A DNA stretch of 64,000 bases. Source: Pseudomonas sp. B21-028. Lineage in GTDB: Bacteria; Pseudomonadota; Gammaproteobacteria; Pseudomonadales; Pseudomonadaceae. The position numbers and the translations under genes were made by a program. The DNA is taken from NCBI RefSeq assembly GCF_024749045.1, contig NZ_CP087184.1:868001-932000 (forward strand), written 5' to 3'. The notes under the pieces are model-generated. The model worked only from the letters and a program-made list of their open reading frames with translations. It was not told where the DNA came from and searched no databases. Below, piece after piece: positions 33,995 through 46,534 of this stretch. Each line of letters begins with the position of its first letter. Position 1 is the stretch's first letter.

Positions 33995-34399
33995 ATGCTC
34001 TGGCAGCTTGCCCAGATGCTGTGGGTCGGCGGCCTTTGGCTGCTGCACATCGGTCTGCTGCCGGTGCTGGGCCGAATCGGCCTGGCACCGCTGCTGATCG
34101 ACGAAATTGTGGGCATGCTGACGGCGCTGATGATGGCGTTTTCAGCGGTCTGTGTGACATTCCAGGTTTTGGTGCTGGTTCAGGCCGAGGGCCGTGCCAG
34201 CCTATGGCGCGACATTCGTGGGCAATTGCTGCTGATGTCGTTGTATGCCTGCGGAATGTTTCTGGCGGTGAGTCTCGGCTGGCCGGACGCAAGCCAATGG
34301 CGGGTGTTCAGCTACGTGGTGCTGGGGCTTTCCGGGTTGGTGCTGGTGTTGCAGCCGGTGCCTGGATGGAGTGGCGGGGCGCGCGAAGCGCACCCCTGA
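33995..34399 (+). CDS. DUF4149-like small inner-membrane protein
   Basis: A 134-residue protein with four hydrophobic helices (about 5-25, 45-65, 82-98 and 108-125), fitting the DUF4149 family; the typical first helix LAQMLWVGGLWLLHIGLLPVL is seen. It is the conserved neighbour between greA and yhbY in Pseudomonas. The start is uncertain: ATG 33995 is used, but ATG 33938 or GTG 33923 within the end of greA is in the same frame, and the hairpin right before 33995 leaves no ribosome-binding site. Function unknown. Confidence 0.7.
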   Translation: MLWQLAQMLWVGGLWLLHIGLLPVLGRIGLAPLLIDEIVGMLTALMMAFSAVCVTFQVLVLVQAEGRASLWRDIRGQLLLMSLYACGMFLAVSLGWPDASQWRVFSYVVLGLSGLVLVLQPVPGWSGGAREAHP

Positions 34400-34409
34400 C
34401 CCTTTGGCA

Positions 34410-34718
34410 TTATTTGAAGCGGTGAACGTTCGACAGCTGCTTGTTGACGCTGAAGTTCTTGCGATAAAGCAATGCCATCTTACCGATGACCTGTACCAGG
34501 TCCGCCTTGCCGGTCTTGCACAGTTCTGCGATGGCAGCCAGGCGGGCTTCGCGGTCGAGGATGTTGAGCTTGATCTTGATCAGCTCGTGATCGCTCAATG
34601 CGCGCTCCAGCTCGGCCAGTACACCTTCAGTCAAGCCGTTGTCCGCCACAATCAGAACCGGTTTCAGGTGGTGGCCAATGGATTTGTATTGTTTCTTCTG
34701 CTCTTGAGTGAGCGGCAT
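34410..34718 (-). CDS. yhbY: Ribosome-assembly RNA-binding protein YhbY
   Basis: A 102-residue protein made of one CRM domain. It has the motif KSIGHHLKPVLIVADNGLTEGVLAELERAL at residues 12-41 and the GxxG-like turn IGKMALLYRKN near 78. CRM proteins bind the large-subunit rRNA precursor. It is convergent with the DUF4149 gene (10 nt between stops) and divergent from rlmE, the standard order. Confidence 0.95.
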   Translation of the reverse strand: MPLTQEQKKQYKSIGHHLKPVLIVADNGLTEGVLAELERALSDHELIKIKLNILDREARLAAIAELCKTGKADLVQVIGKMALLYRKNFSVNKQLSNVHRFK

Positions 34719-34822
34719 AATCTGACCCCTGCGTCTGATCTTGTAAAAAGCGGCGGCCAGTTTACCCGAGCGAGTCCGGGACCGCCCACTTAATCACGAC
34801 CCGTTTTATGTAGAGGTGGCCT

Positions 34823-35473
34823 GTGGCCCGTTCCAAGACTAGCCTGAACTGGCTCAAAGAGCATTTCAACGATCCATACGTCAAGATGGCGCAGAAGGAC
34901 GGCTATCGTTCTCGTGCCAGCTATAAATTGCTCGAGATCCAGGAAAAGGATCGTTTGATCCGTCCCGGCATGACCGTAATCGACCTCGGCGCCGCGCCGG
35001 GCGGGTGGTCCCAGGTGACCAGTCGTCTGATCGGTGGTCAAGGACGATTGATCGCTTCCGACATCCTGGAAATGGACAGCATCCCCGATGTGACCTTCAT
35101 CCAGGGTGATTTCACGGAAGACGCCGTCCTGGCAAATATCCTGGAGGCTGTCGGAAATACACAGGTTGACCTTGTGATTTCCGATATGGCCCCCAATATG
35201 AGTGGATTAGCGGCTGTCGACATGCCTCGTGCGATGTTTCTCAGCGAGCTGGCCCTGGATCTTGCCGGGCGGGTTCTGCGTCCGGGCGGTGATTTTCTGA
35301 TCAAGGTCTTCCAGGGGGAGGGCTTCGACGAATACCACAAGGGCATCCGCAAACTGTTCGACAAGGTGCAGATGCGCAAGCCATTGTCGTCCCGTGACCG
35401 CTCCCGCGAACAGTATCTGTTGGCGCGAGGTTTTCGCGGAGGAGAAGGTTCGGGCAGTGATGAGCGTCTTTGA
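34823..35473 (+). CDS. rlmE: 23S rRNA 2'-O-ribose U2552 methyltransferase
   Basis: A 216-residue SAM-dependent enzyme (FtsJ/RrmJ) that methylates the A-loop of 23S rRNA. It starts at GTG 34823 after GAGGTGG. The SAM motif [14 protein letters not shown] lies near residue 51, the Asp of the K-D-K triad is in [10 protein letters not shown] near 121, and the third Lys is in [11 protein letters not shown] hairpin overlaps its stop codon. It is the usual neighbour of ftsH. Confidence 0.96.
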   Translation: MARSKTSLNWLKEHFNDPYVKMAQKDGYRSRASYKLLEIQEKDRLIRPGMTVIDLGAAPGGWSQVTSRLIGGQGRLIASDILEMDSIPDVTFIQGDFTEDAVLANILEAVGNTQVDLVISDMAPNMSGLAAVDMPRAMFLSELALDLAGRVLRPGGDFLIKVFQGEGFDEYHKGIRKLFDKVQMRKPLSSRDRSREQYLLARGFRGGEGSGSDERL

Positions 35474-35494
35474 AAGACGCCGATAGTTTTTTTT
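35464..35494 (+). terminator. Possible terminator at the end of rlmE
   Basis: GCGTCTT (35464-35470) and AAGACGC (35474-35480) pair around TGA, which is also the stop codon. Eight T begin 6 nt later at 35487. The gap between stem and T-run makes this weaker than a standard terminator. Confidence 0.45.
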
Positions 35495-35654
35495 GTTTCG
35501 CCTTGCAAACGCCGTATACCGAAAATGATGCGGCAGGTTTCACAAAGGGTTACAGACGGCGCCTGCCAGAGTCGTAGGTAATGTAGTAAGTTAGGCCGGT
35601 GAATATCATGCGAAGCTCGCACCGATAGCGGAGCCAGCTTCAGAGGGTAGTTAA

Positions 35655-37574
<1,920 letters not shown>

Positions 37575-37582
37575 GGCTTGAA

Positions 37583-38434
37583 ATGACTTCTGTTCTGTCC
37601 TCGACCCGGTTGCCTTGCGGCAACCGGGTTCTTGATTTGGCCCATGTGCATGTCATGGGCATTCTCAATGTCACTCCCGATTCCTTTTCCGACGGCGGCC
37701 GGTATGGTCAGCTCGATGCTGCTCTGCGGCATGCAGAGGCCATGGTGGCAGCCGGTGCGACGCTGATCGATGTCGGCGGCGAGTCGACCCGGCCGGGTGC
37801 GCGGGCTGTCTCGCCTGTCGAGGAGCTGGAAAGAGTGGCGCCGGTGGTCGAGCGTATACACCGCGAACTGGATGTCATAATCTCGGTCGATACGTCTACG
37901 CCGGCGGTCATACGTGAGACGGCTCGCCTGGGAGCGGGCTTGATCAACGATGTCCGCTCCCTGCAGCGCGATGGAGCCCTGGATGCCGCGGCGGCGACCG
38001 GGTTGCCGGTGTGTCTGATGCACATGCTCGGCGAGCCGGGCACCATGCAGAACGACCCTCACTATGACGATGTAACCAGGGAGGTCGGCGAGTTCCTGGC
38101 CGAGCGCATGAATCAGTGCGCGCTGGCGGGCATTCCCGCCGAACGGGTGGTGCTGGATCCCGGTTTCGGCTTTGCCAAGACCCTGGACCACAATCTGAGC
38201 CTGTTCAAGCATATGGATGCCTTGCACGCCCTGGGTCGACCGCTGTTGGTCGGGGTGTCGCGAAAAAGCATGATAGGCAATGCCTTGGGGCGTCCGGTGG
38301 GCGAGCGGCTGTTTGGTGGTCTCGCTCTTGCGGCCCTGGCTATTACAAAAGGTGCGCGCATATTGCGGGTGCATGATGTGGCCGAAACGATGGATGTGGT
38401 GCGGATGATCGCAGCGGTAGATTCAGCCGAATAA
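37583..38434 (+). CDS. folP: Dihydropteroate synthase
   Basis: A 283-residue TIM-barrel enzyme that joins p-aminobenzoate to the pterin in folate synthesis and is the sulfonamide target. Family motifs are [17 protein letters not shown] near residue 27, [12 protein letters not shown] near 61 and [15 protein letters not shown] near 195, with GVSRKSMIG near 228. It follows ftsH by 8 nt and precedes glmM by 16 nt, the conserved operon. Confidence 0.96.
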   Translation: MTSVLSSTRLPCGNRVLDLAHVHVMGILNVTPDSFSDGGRYGQLDAALRHAEAMVAAGATLIDVGGESTRPGARAVSPVEELERVAPVVERIHRELDVIISVDTSTPAVIRETARLGAGLINDVRSLQRDGALDAAAATGLPVCLMHMLGEPGTMQNDPHYDDVTREVGEFLAERMNQCALAGIPAERVVLDPGFGFAKTLDHNLSLFKHMDALHALGRPLLVGVSRKSMIGNALGRPVGERLFGGLALAALAITKGARILRVHDVAETMDVVRMIAAVDSAE

Positions 38435-38450
38435 GAATGACGGAGCACTT

Positions 38451-39788
38451 ATGAGCAAGAAATACTTTGGCACCGACGGTATCCGTGGTCGGGTCGGCGA
38501 ATACCCTATTACCCCTGATTTCATGCTCAAGCTCGGTTGGGCTGCCGGCATGGCGTTCCGCAAGATGGGCGCCTGCAAGGTGTTGGTCGGCAAGGACACG
38601 CGAATTTCCGGCTATATGTTCGAGTCGGCTCTCGAAGCCGGCCTGACCTCGGCGGGCGCCGATGTGATGTTGCTGGGGCCGATGCCGACACCAGCCATTG
38701 CCTACCTGACGCGTACGTTCCATGCACAGGCGGGTATCGTGATCAGTGCCTCTCATAACCCTCATGACGACAACGGCATCAAGTTTTTCTCCGGCAAGGG
38801 CACCAAGTTGCCAGACGAAGTCGAGCTGATGATCGAAGAGCTGCTGGATACACCGATGACGGTGGTTGAGTCGAGCAAGATCGGCAAAGTATCGCGGATC
38901 AATGATGCCTCGGGTCGCTATATCGAGTTCTGCAAAGGCAGCGTGCCGACCGGTACCAGTTTCACGGGGTTGAAGATCGTCGTCGATTGCGCCCACGGTG
39001 CGACCTATAAAGTCGCTCCGAGTGTATTTCGCGAGTTGGGCGCTGAGGTGGTTGTGCTGTCCGCCCAGCCTAACGGGTTGAACATCAACCACAACTGTGG
39101 TTCCACCCATACCGACGCGTTGCAGGCAGCGGTCCTGGCCGAACAGGCCGATCTCGGGATCGCCTTCGATGGCGACGGTGATCGGGTCTTGATGGTGGAT
39201 CACACCGGGACTGTCGTCGATGGCGATGAGCTGCTGTTCATCATCGCACGGGATCTGCACGAACGCGGCAAGCTCCAGGGCGGGGTGGTCGGCACGCTGA
39301 TGAGCAACCTCGGGCTCGAGTTGGCGCTAGCGGACCTGGATATCCCATTCGTGCGGGCTAACGTGGGTGATCGTTATGTCATCTCGGAGCTGCTGGAGCG
39401 CAACTGGGTCATCGGAGGCGAGAACTCCGGTCATATCGTGTGCTTCGATCACACCACCACCGGTGATGCAATTATTGCTGCTCTGCAGGTATTGATGGCG
39501 CTCAAGGCCCGCAACGAGAGCCTCGCACTGTCGCGCCAGTCGTTGCGTAAATGTCCGCAGGTGTTGATCAATGTGCGTTTCGGTGGCGGGGCGAACCCCA
39601 TCGAGCATGCGACGGTCCAGCAGGCCAGCGAGCGCGTGACCCAGGCGATGGCGGGGCGTGGGCGCGTGCTGTTGCGCAAGTCCGGTACCGAGCCCCTGGT
39701 GCGTGTCATGGTCGAAGGCGAGGACGAAGCACAGGTTCGCGGTTATGCCGAAGAACTGGCGAAGCTTGTAACTGAAGTTTCTGCCTGA
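38451..39788 (+). CDS. glmM: Phosphoglucosamine mutase
   Basis: A 445-residue enzyme converting glucosamine-6-phosphate to glucosamine-1-phosphate for peptidoglycan and LPS precursors. The phosphoserine is Ser101 in [17 protein letters not shown]. The Mg2+ loop is FDGDGDRV near 242, and the sugar-binding loop GGENSGHI lies near 323. The C-terminal phosphate-binding motif [15 protein letters not shown] is intact. The gene belongs to ftsH-folP-glmM-tpiA-secG. Confidence 0.97.
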   Translation: MSKKYFGTDGIRGRVGEYPITPDFMLKLGWAAGMAFRKMGACKVLVGKDTRISGYMFESALEAGLTSAGADVMLLGPMPTPAIAYLTRTFHAQAGIVISASHNPHDDNGIKFFSGKGTKLPDEVELMIEELLDTPMTVVESSKIGKVSRINDASGRYIEFCKGSVPTGTSFTGLKIVVDCAHGATYKVAPSVFRELGAEVVVLSAQPNGLNINHNCGSTHTDALQAAVLAEQADLGIAFDGDGDRVLMVDHTGTVVDGDELLFIIARDLHERGKLQGGVVGTLMSNLGLELALADLDIPFVRANVGDRYVISELLERNWVIGGENSGHIVCFDHTTTGDAIIAALQVLMALKARNESLALSRQSLRKCPQVLINVRFGGGANPIEHATVQQASERVTQAMAGRGRVLLRKSGTEPLVRVMVEGEDEAQVRGYAEELAKLVTEVSA

Positions 39789-39854
39789 ATTCGGCTTGCC
39801 AGTCATGAAACGGTTGGGTAACATCTGCGCCCACTTTGACCGACGAGGTACAGC

Positions 39855-40610
39855 ATGCGTCGCCCTATGGTAGCTGGTAACTGGAAGATGCACGGTACCC
39901 GCGCCAGCGTCGCTGAGCTGATCAATGGCCTTCGTCATCTGGCCTTGCCAAGCGGTGTTGATGTCGCGGTATTCCCGCCTTGCCTGTATATCAATCAAGT
40001 GGTTGATGGCTTGAAGGGCAAGTCGATTTCGATCGGCGCGCAGAATTCTGCGGTGGAATCCATGCAAGGTGCGCTGACAGGTGAAATTGCGCCAAGTCAG
40101 CTGGTGGATGCAGGGTGTTCCCTGGTTCTTGTCGGGCACTCCGAGCGCCGCATGATCATGGGTGAGCAGGACAAGGCCCTGATTCGCAAGTTTGCAGCGG
40201 CTCAGGCCTGCGGTCTGATTCCGGTGTTGTGCGTAGGGGAGACCCTCGAGCAGCGTGAAGCCGGCAAGACCCTTGAAGTTGTCGGGCGTCAGCTGGGCAG
40301 CATCATCGAAGACCTGGGTGTCGGTGCTTTTGCAAAGGCAGTCATAGCTTACGAGCCGGTCTGGGCCATTGGCACCGGGCTGACTGCTTCGCCGCAACAA
40401 GCGCAGGATGTGCACGCCGCCATCCGCGCCCAGTTGGCGGCAGAAAATTCTGAAGTGGCACGAGGTGTGCGGCTTCTATACGGCGGCAGCGTGAAGGCGG
40501 CCAATGCGGTCGAACTGTTCGGCATGCCGGATATCGATGGGGGGCTCATTGGTGGAGCGTCCCTGAATGCAGATGAGTTCGGTGCGATCTGTCGCGCCGC
40601 GGGAAACTGA
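39855..40610 (+). CDS. tpiA: Triose-phosphate isomerase
   Basis: A 251-residue glycolytic TIM barrel. Active-site elements are Lys11 in AGNWKMHG, His in LVGHSERR near 95 and Glu in [11 protein letters not shown] near 167. The C-terminal phosphate loop GGSVKAANA is also present. Its ATG has GAGG upstream; secG follows 4 nt after the stop. The tpiA-secG link is widespread in gamma-proteobacteria. Confidence 0.97.
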   Translation: MRRPMVAGNWKMHGTRASVAELINGLRHLALPSGVDVAVFPPCLYINQVVDGLKGKSISIGAQNSAVESMQGALTGEIAPSQLVDAGCSLVLVGHSERRMIMGEQDKALIRKFAAAQACGLIPVLCVGETLEQREAGKTLEVVGRQLGSIIEDLGVGAFAKAVIAYEPVWAIGTGLTASPQQAQDVHAAIRAQLAAENSEVARGVRLLYGGSVKAANAVELFGMPDIDGGLIGGASLNADEFGAICRAAGN

Positions 40611-40614
40611 AAAA

Positions 40615-40998
40615 ATGCTGGAAACAGTCGTAGTCGTTTTTCATCTGCTGGGTGCATTGGGCGTAGTTGCTCTGGTATTGCTGCAGCAGGGTAAAGGTGC
40701 GGATGCTGGTGCGTCTTTCGGTGCAGGTGCTTCAAATACTGTGTTCGGAAGCCAAGGTTCCTCTACCTTTCTTAGTAAGTTTACTGCTATACTTGCCGCC
40801 GGTTTCTTCTTGACCAGCTTAGGGTTAGGTTACTTTGCTAAAGAGAAAGCTCATGAGCTGACTCAAGTAGGTTTGCCAAGCCCGGCGGTGTTGGAAGCGC
40901 CAAAGCAACAACCGGCTTCTGATGATGTTCCGGTGCTTCAAGAGCAAAAGTCGGCCAACCCGGCGACTGACGTGCCTCCAGCTCAAGAGCAGAAGTAA
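40615..40998 (+). CDS. secG: Preprotein translocase subunit SecG
   Basis: A 127-residue small subunit of the SecYEG channel. It has two membrane helices (about 3-22 and 54-73) joined by the conserved [23 protein letters not shown] loop, given here in pieces: [26 protein letters not shown]. The tail is Gln-, Pro- and Ala-rich. ATG 40615 gives the family start [25 protein letters not shown] (first residues MLETVVVV). The gene starts 4 nt after tpiA and is followed by tRNA-Leu and tRNA-fMet. Confidence 0.95.
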   Translation: MLETVVVVFHLLGALGVVALVLLQQGKGADAGASFGAGASNTVFGSQGSSTFLSKFTAILAAGFFLTSLGLGYFAKEKAHELTQVGLPSPAVLEAPKQQPASDDVPVLQEQKSANPATDVPPAQEQK

Positions 40999-41019
40999 GA
41001 AGGTTTCAAACGCTGTATT

Positions 41020-41105
41020 GCCGAGGTGGTGGAATTGGTAGACACGCAACCTTGAGGTGGTTGTGCCCATAGGGTGTAGGGGTTCGAGTCCCCTTCTCGG
41101 TACCA
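41020..41105 (+). tRNA. tRNA-Leu (anticodon GAG)
   Basis: An 86-nt class II tRNA with encoded CCA. The anticodon stem CAACC/GGTTG encloses TTGAGGT, giving GAG. A variable arm (GCCCATAGGGTGT), the T-loop GGTTCGAGTCC and an acceptor stem with G-T end pairs are seen. It follows secG by 21 nt and is probably co-transcribed. Confidence 0.95.
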
Positions 41106-41113
41106 ATTGAATC

Positions 41114-41141
41114 AGGAAAGCCCGCAATAGCGGGCTTTCCT
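41114..41141 (+). terminator. Hairpin after tRNA-Leu
   Basis: A perfect 12-bp stem (AGGAAAGCCCGC at 41114-41125 and its complement at 41130-41141) surrounds the loop AATA. It ends the secG-tRNA-Leu transcript. Confidence 0.8.
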
Positions 41142-41159
41142 GTAGGTGGAAGGGTTACA

Positions 41160-41188
41160 TTGACCCTGTAAGGGATCGGTCGTATACT
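41160..41188 (+). promoter_or_regulatory. Promoter for tRNA-fMet and the rimP-nusA-infB operon
   Basis: TTGACC (41160-41165), a 17-nt spacer and TATACT (41183-41188) form a near-consensus sigma70 promoter. The tRNA begins 17 nt after the -10 box. Confidence 0.85.
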
Positions 41189-41204
41189 TCCGCCCCAGCT
41201 TTGT

Positions 41205-41281
<77 letters not shown>

Positions 41282-41289
41282 GTTTCAGG

Positions 41290-41310
41290 GCCCCTTCCAA
41301 GGGGCTTTTT
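41290..41310 (+). terminator. Terminator after tRNA-fMet
   Basis: GCCCCTT and AAGGGGC (41290-41305) pair around CC, followed by five T. Read-through would be needed to reach rimP from the tRNA promoter. Confidence 0.75.
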
Positions 41311-41328
41311 GTTAGCTGGACACTTTAT

Positions 41329-41381
41329 AACGCCGCTGTTCGACGGCGTTTCAGGGATGGGCGATTCGCCCATTTTTTTTT
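41329..41381 (+). terminator. Two further hairpins in the rimP leader, the second a strong terminator
   Basis: AACGCCG/CGGCGTT (41329-41350) is followed by ATGGGCG-ATT-CGCCCAT (41357-41373) and eight T (41374-41381). Together with the preceding terminator, this makes three hairpins in the 100-nt leader, 40 nt before rimP. It fits attenuation of the operon, which contains nusA, a factor acting at such hairpins. Confidence 0.8.
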
Positions 41382-41420
41382 ATTTGCACAGCATGCACAA
41401 ACATGCACGAGGGGGTTCAG

Positions 41421-41879
41421 GTGTCGAGCAAGCTAGAACAGTTGCAGGCCTTGTTGGCCCCGGTGGTCGTGGCCCTTGGCTATGAATGCTGGGGTATTGA
41501 GTTTTCGGCTCAAGGTCGCCACTCACTGTTGCGCGTTTATATCGATAAGGAAGGCGGCGTGTTGGTGGATGATTGCGCCATCGTCAGCCGTCAGATCAGC
41601 GGTGTGCTGGATGTTGAAGATCCAATCAGCTCCGAATACACCCTTGAGGTTTCCTCGCCCGGCATGGAACGCCCTCTGTTCAGCCTTGAACAGTTCGCTT
41701 CGTTTGCCGGTGAACAAGTGAAGATCAAGCTGCGCTCGCCCTTTGAGGGTCGACGCAACTTTCAAGGCCTTCTGCGCGGTGTAGAAGAGCAGGACGTCGT
41801 GGTGCAGGTAGATGACCATGAGTTCCTGTTGCCGATCGATATGATCGACAAGGCCAACATTATTCCCAGTTTTGACTGA
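41421..41879 (+). CDS. rimP: Ribosome maturation factor RimP
   Basis: A 152-residue 30S assembly factor. GTG 41421 gives the family start [16 protein letters not shown], with AGGGGG 7 nt upstream; an earlier in-frame ATG (41403) adds six residues and is less likely. Conserved segments are [21 protein letters not shown] and [13 protein letters not shown], and the C-terminal SH3-like domain follows. It precedes nusA by 59 nt in the standard rimP-nusA-infB operon. Confidence 0.95.
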   Translation: MSSKLEQLQALLAPVVVALGYECWGIEFSAQGRHSLLRVYIDKEGGVLVDDCAIVSRQISGVLDVEDPISSEYTLEVSSPGMERPLFSLEQFASFAGEQVKIKLRSPFEGRRNFQGLLRGVEEQDVVVQVDDHEFLLPIDMIDKANIIPSFD

Positions 41880-41938
41880 TACGTGCCAGATACTGCGGAT
41901 CCCGCGGATCCAATGGCTTGCGAAAGGCGAGGCGTACG

Positions 41939-43420
41939 ATGAGCAAAGAAGTACTGCTGGTTGTTGAGTCGGTATCCAATGAAAAGGGCGTACCGGCTAA
42001 CGTTATTTTTGAAGCGCTGGAGCTGGCTCTGGCCACTGCTACCAAGAAGCGGTTTGAAGACGAAGTTGATTTGCGTGTGGAGATCAATCGCCACACCGGT
42101 TCCTATGAAACTTTCCGTCGCTGGACGGTGGTCGAGGAAGCCGACCTGGATGATCCGGCTATCGAAACCTGGCCGAGCAAGGTTGCAGAAACGCATCCTG
42201 GCGCCAAGGTCGGTGATGTAGTCGAAGAGAAGATCGAGTCCATCGAGTTTGGTCGCATCGCTGCACAGACTGCCAAGCAGGTCATTGTGCAGAAGGTTCG
42301 CGAAGCCGAGCGCGCGCAAGTGGTTGACGCTTATCGCGAGAAACTGGGCGAGATCATCTCCGGTACCGTGAAGAAGGTCACCCGCGACAACGTGATCGTC
42401 GACCTGGGCAACAACGCCGAGGCGCTGTTGGCACGTGAAGACATCATCTCTCGCGAAACTTTCCGGGTAGGCGTGCGACTGCGTGCGCTGCTCAAGGAAA
42501 TCCGCACCGAGAACCGCGGCCCGCAGCTGATTCTGTCGCGTACCGCGCCGGAAATGCTGATTGAGCTGTTCCGCATCGAAGTACCGGAAATCGCCGAAGG
42601 CCTGATCGAAGTCATGGCTGCCTCCCGTGATCCGGGATCGCGTGCCAAGATCGCGGTCCGCTCCAAGGACAAGCGCATCGACCCGCAAGGTGCCTGTATC
42701 GGCATGCGCGGTTCACGTGTCCAGGCTGTATCCGGCGAACTGGGCGGTGAGCGCGTGGACATCGTTCTCTGGGACGATAACCCGGCTCAGTTCGTGATCA
42801 ACGCCATGTCGCCAGCAGAAGTGGCGGCCATTATCGTTGACGAAGATGCCCATGCCATGGACATCGCCGTTGGCGCAGACAATCTGGCTCAGGCCATCGG
42901 TCGCGGTGGTCAGAACGTGCGTCTGGCGAGCCAGTTGACTGGCTGGACCCTGAACGTGATGACCGAATCGGACATCCAGGCCAAGCAGCAAGCTGAAACC
43001 GGTGACATTCTGCGCAACTTTATCGAAGAGCTCGAAGTCGATGAGGAACTGGCGCAGGTACTGGTGGATGAGGGCTTTACCAGCCTGGAAGAGATTGCCT
43101 ACGTGCCGGTGGAGGAAATGCTCAACATCGACGGCTTTGACGAAGACATCGTCAACGAGCTTCGTGCTCGGGCCAAGGATCGTTTGTTGACCAAAGCCAT
43201 CGCTACTGAGGAAAAGCTGGCAGACGCCCATCCGGCCGAAGACCTGCTCTCGCTTGAGGGCATGGACAAGGATTTGGCGATGGAACTGGCGGTGCGCGGC
43301 GTAATTACCCGCGAAGACCTGGCCGAGCAGTCTATTGACGATCTGCTCGACATCGACGGCATTGACGATGATCGTGCCGGCAAGTTGATCATGGCCGCCC
43401 GAGCCCACTGGTTCGAGTAA
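41939..43420 (+). CDS. nusA: Transcription termination/antitermination factor NusA
   Basis: A 493-residue RNA-polymerase-binding protein. An N-terminal domain (1-130) is followed by S1 ([21 protein letters not shown] near 135), two KH domains ([29 protein letters not shown], quoted as GSRAKIAV and [11 protein letters not shown], and the second with [13 protein letters not shown]) and two C-terminal acidic repeats (from about 360, with [15 protein letters not shown] and [15 protein letters not shown]). Such repeats are found in gamma- and beta-proteobacteria. ATG 41939 is the family start [16 protein letters not shown]. Confidence 0.97.
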   Translation: MSKEVLLVVESVSNEKGVPANVIFEALELALATATKKRFEDEVDLRVEINRHTGSYETFRRWTVVEEADLDDPAIETWPSKVAETHPGAKVGDVVEEKIESIEFGRIAAQTAKQVIVQKVREAERAQVVDAYREKLGEIISGTVKKVTRDNVIVDLGNNAEALLAREDIISRETFRVGVRLRALLKEIRTENRGPQLILSRTAPEMLIELFRIEVPEIAEGLIEVMAASRDPGSRAKIAVRSKDKRIDPQGACIGMRGSRVQAVSGELGGERVDIVLWDDNPAQFVINAMSPAEVAAIIVDEDAHAMDIAVGADNLAQAIGRGGQNVRLASQLTGWTLNVMTESDIQAKQQAETGDILRNFIEELEVDEELAQVLVDEGFTSLEEIAYVPVEEMLNIDGFDEDIVNELRARAKDRLLTKAIATEEKLADAHPAEDLLSLEGMDKDLAMELAVRGVITREDLAEQSIDDLLDIDGIDDDRAGKLIMAARAHWFE

Positions 43421-43447
43421 TTAGGCGCGGCCTGAGGAGAGAAGTGC

Positions 43448-45976
43448 ATGACGCAAGTCACGGTGAAACAACTGGCCGATGAGGTCAAAACACCGGTAGA
43501 GCGCCTGTTGCAGCAGATGCGTGAGGCAGGTCTGCCGCACACCGCCGCCGAGGAACATGTGACCGACAGTGAGAAGCAGTCCCTGCTGACCCACTTGAAG
43601 AGCAGTCACAAGGCGAAAGTGGAAGAACCGCGCAAGATCACTCTGCAGCGTAAAACCACCAGCACCCTGCGTGTTGCCGGTAGCAAAAGCATCAGCGTGG
43701 AAGTACGCAAGAAGAAAGTTTTCGTGCAGCGCAGCCCGGAAGAAATCGAAGCCGAGCGCAAACGCGAGCTGGATGAACGTCGCGCAGTAGAAAATGCCGC
43801 GCGCCAGAAGGCTGAAGAAGAAGCCAAGCGCCGCGCCGAAGAAGAAGCGCGTCGTCAGCCTGCATCAACCGCTGCGCAATCCGCTCCGTCGGAAGCCGTC
43901 GCGGCGCCTGCCCAGGTGGCTGAGCCCGTACGTGAAAGCGCTCCGGTCCTGGAGGCAGCTCCTGCCCCTGCGGCTGACACTCGCAAGCGCGACGAGCCGC
44001 GTCGTCCGGACAAACCACGTGCCGACGAAAGCCGTCGTGGCGGTGGCGATGGCGAGCGCAAGAACGCTCCGCATCGTGCTTCGGTCAAGGAAAAGGCGCC
44101 GGCGCCACGCGTTGCTCCACGCACTACCGACGAAGAAAGCGATGGCTTCCGTCGTGGCGGTCGCGGCAAGGCCAAGCTGAAGAAACGCAACGCCCACGGT
44201 TTCCAGAGCCCGACCGGCCCTGTCGTGCGTGAAGTGAAGATCGGCGAGACCATCACTGTGGGCGATCTGGCCCAGCAGATGTCGGTCAAGGCTGCCGAAA
44301 TCATCAAGTTCATGTTCAAGCTGGGTACGCCGGCCACCATCAACCAGGTACTGGATCAGGAAACTGCCCAACTGGTTGCCGAAGAACTGGGCCACAAAGT
44401 GACCCTGATCAGCGACACCGCCCTGGAAGATTCCCTGGCCGAGTCCCTGAAGTTCGAAGGTGAAGCGGTTCCTCGTGCGCCGGTCGTGACCGTCATGGGC
44501 CACGTCGACCACGGTAAGACCTCGCTGCTCGACTACATCCGTCGTGCCAAGGTAGCTGCTGGCGAAGCCGGCGGTATCACCCAGCACATCGGTGCGTACC
44601 ACGTTGAAACCGATCGTGGCATGGTCACCTTCCTCGATACCCCGGGTCACGCCGCGTTTACCGCCATGCGTGCCCGTGGTGCCAAGGCGACCGACATCGT
44701 GATCCTGGTGGTCGCGGCCGACGACGGCGTGATGCCACAGACCATCGAAGCCGTTCAGCATGCCCAGGCAGCTGGCGTGCCGCTGGTGGTTGCGGTGAAC
44801 AAGATCGACAAGCCGGGCGCCGATCTCGATCGCATCCGCAGCGAGCTGTCGGTTCACGGCGTGACCTCGGAAGAATGGGGTGGCGACACGCCATTCGTTC
44901 CGGTTTCGGCGAAGATGGGTACCGGCGTCGACGAACTGCTCGAAGCGGTATTGCTGCAGGCCGAAGTGCTCGAACTGACCGCCACTCCATCGGCCCCTGG
45001 TCGTGGTGTCGTGGTTGAATCGCGTCTGGACAAGGGCCGCGGTCCGGTGGCCACGGTCCTGGTTCAGGACGGTACGTTGCGTCAGGGCGACATGGTACTG
45101 GTCGGTTCGAACTATGGCCGCGTTCGCGCCATGCTCGACGAGAACGGCAAGCCGATCAAGGAAGCCGGTCCGGCTATCCCGGTCGAGATCCTCGGCCTGG
45201 ACGGTACGCCGGACGCTGGTGACGAGATGAGCGTTGTGGCTGACGAGAAGAAAGCCCGTGAAGTGGCTCTGTTCCGTCAAGGTAAGTTCCGCGAAGTCAA
45301 ACTGGCTCGCGCTCACGCCGGCAAGCTGGAAAACATCTTCGAGAACATGGGCCAGGAAGAGAAGAAGACGCTCAACATCGTCCTCAAATCCGACGTCCGT
45401 GGTTCGCTGGAAGCCTTGCAGGGCGCTCTGAACGGCCTGGGCAACGACGAGGTGCAAGTGCGCGTGGTCGGCGGCGGTGTCGGTGGTATCACCGAAAGCG
45501 ACGCTAACCTGGCACTGGCTTCCAACGCGGTACTGTTCGGCTTCAACGTGCGTGCCGATGCCGGTGCTCGCAAGATCGTCGAGCAGGAAGGTCTGGATAT
45601 GCGTTACTACAACGTGATCTACGACATCATCGAAGACGTCAAGAAAGCCCTGACCGGTATGTTGGGCAGCGACGTGCGAGAGAACATCCTGGGCGTGGCC
45701 GAAGTTCGCGACGTGTTCCGCTCGCCGAAATTCGGTGCAATCGCCGGCTGCATGGTGATCGAAGGTGTCGTTCACCGTAACCGTCCGATCCGTGTACTGC
45801 GTGAAGACATCGTGATCTTCGAAGGCGAGCTGGAATCCCTGCGTCGCTTCAAGGATGACGCTTCCGAAGTACGTGCCGGCATGGAATGCGGTATTGGCGT
45901 CAAGAGCTACAACGACGTCAAGGTCGGCGACAAGATCGAAGTCTTCGAGAAGGTCCAGGTTGCTCGCAGCCTCTGA
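43448..45976 (+). CDS. infB: Translation initiation factor IF-2
   Basis: An 842-residue GTPase that brings fMet-tRNA to the 30S subunit. The N-terminal part contains two IF2-N modules around a long Lys-, Glu-, Ala- and Arg-rich linker of low complexity (about 95-240). The G domain starts near residue 344 with [12 protein letters not shown] (G1), DTPGHAAF (G3) and NKIDKPGA (G4). Domains II-IV follow. GAGGAG lies upstream of the ATG. The gene is 27 nt after nusA. Large open frames on the opposite strand reflect GC-rich codon use only. Confidence 0.97.
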   Translation: MTQVTVKQLADEVKTPVERLLQQMREAGLPHTAAEEHVTDSEKQSLLTHLKSSHKAKVEEPRKITLQRKTTSTLRVAGSKSISVEVRKKKVFVQRSPEEIEAERKRELDERRAVENAARQKAEEEAKRRAEEEARRQPASTAAQSAPSEAVAAPAQVAEPVRESAPVLEAAPAPAADTRKRDEPRRPDKPRADESRRGGGDGERKNAPHRASVKEKAPAPRVAPRTTDEESDGFRRGGRGKAKLKKRNAHGFQSPTGPVVREVKIGETITVGDLAQQMSVKAAEIIKFMFKLGTPATINQVLDQETAQLVAEELGHKVTLISDTALEDSLAESLKFEGEAVPRAPVVTVMGHVDHGKTSLLDYIRRAKVAAGEAGGITQHIGAYHVETDRGMVTFLDTPGHAAFTAMRARGAKATDIVILVVAADDGVMPQTIEAVQHAQAAGVPLVVAVNKIDKPGADLDRIRSELSVHGVTSEEWGGDTPFVPVSAKMGTGVDELLEAVLLQAEVLELTATPSAPGRGVVVESRLDKGRGPVATVLVQDGTLRQGDMVLVGSNYGRVRAMLDENGKPIKEAGPAIPVEILGLDGTPDAGDEMSVVADEKKAREVALFRQGKFREVKLARAHAGKLENIFENMGQEEKKTLNIVLKSDVRGSLEALQGALNGLGNDEVQVRVVGGGVGGITESDANLALASNAVLFGFNVRADAGARKIVEQEGLDMRYYNVIYDIIEDVKKALTGMLGSDVRENILGVAEVRDVFRSPKFGAIAGCMVIEGVVHRNRPIRVLREDIVIFEGELESLRRFKDDASEVRAGMECGIGVKSYNDVKVGDKIEVFEKVQVARSL

Positions 45977-46047
45977 CTCGCGCACTTCAAGAGCCGCATC
46001 GAGTAGCCGCATGAACATGCGCTGCTTCGCTGGCGGACTCTAAACGC

Positions 46048-46081
46048 AACGCCCGGTCTGGCTTTTGTCAGGCCGGGCGTT
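46048..46081 (+). terminator. Hairpin between infB and rbfA
   Basis: AACGCCCGGTCTG (46048-46060) pairs over 13 positions (one G-T) with the complementary arm ending at 46081 around GCTTTTGT. It may reduce read-through into rbfA-truB-rpsO-pnp or be a processing site. Confidence 0.7.
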
Positions 46082-46135
46082 TGCCGCTTTCAGACCTCAC
46101 GGGTTTCACCGTGGGGCAGTAACAGGTAGCAAGAC

Positions 46136-46531
46136 ATGGCAAAAGAATATAGCCGTACCCAACGAATCGGCGATCAGATGCAGCGCGAGCTGGCCCAGCT
46201 GATCCGTCGCGAAGTCAAAGACCCGCGTGTCGGCCTGGTCACCATTACCGCTGTGGAAGTCAGCCGTGACGTCGGTCATGCAAAGATTTTCATCACGGTG
46301 ATGGGCCAGGACGGCGCCGATGACGTCGCCCAGAGCATCAAGGTGCTCAACTCGGCCGCCGGTTTCCTGCGCATGCAGTTGGCCAGGGAAATGAAGCTGC
46401 GCAGTGTTCCACAGCTGCATTTCCATTACGACGAAAGCGTCGCCCGGGGCGCGCATCTGTCAGCGTTGATCGAGCGTGCCGTGGCTGAAGACAGTCAGCA
46501 CGCGGCTGAACCCGAAGACACCAAGGAGTAA
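46136..46531 (+). CDS. rbfA: 30S ribosome-binding factor RbfA
   Basis: A 131-residue cold-shock ribosome maturation factor with the KH-like fold. It starts [20 protein letters not shown] and has the conserved [30 protein letters not shown] segment (seen as [19 protein letters not shown]) and [22 protein letters not shown] short acidic tail ends the protein. truB starts 4 nt after its stop. Confidence 0.96.
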   Translation: MAKEYSRTQRIGDQMQRELAQLIRREVKDPRVGLVTITAVEVSRDVGHAKIFITVMGQDGADDVAQSIKVLNSAAGFLRMQLAREMKLRSVPQLHFHYDESVARGAHLSALIERAVAEDSQHAAEPEDTKE

Positions 46532-46534
46532 CCG

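Noticed and set aside
43865..46018. 717-codon open frame opposite infB
   Set aside because: Antisense shadow of a certain gene.
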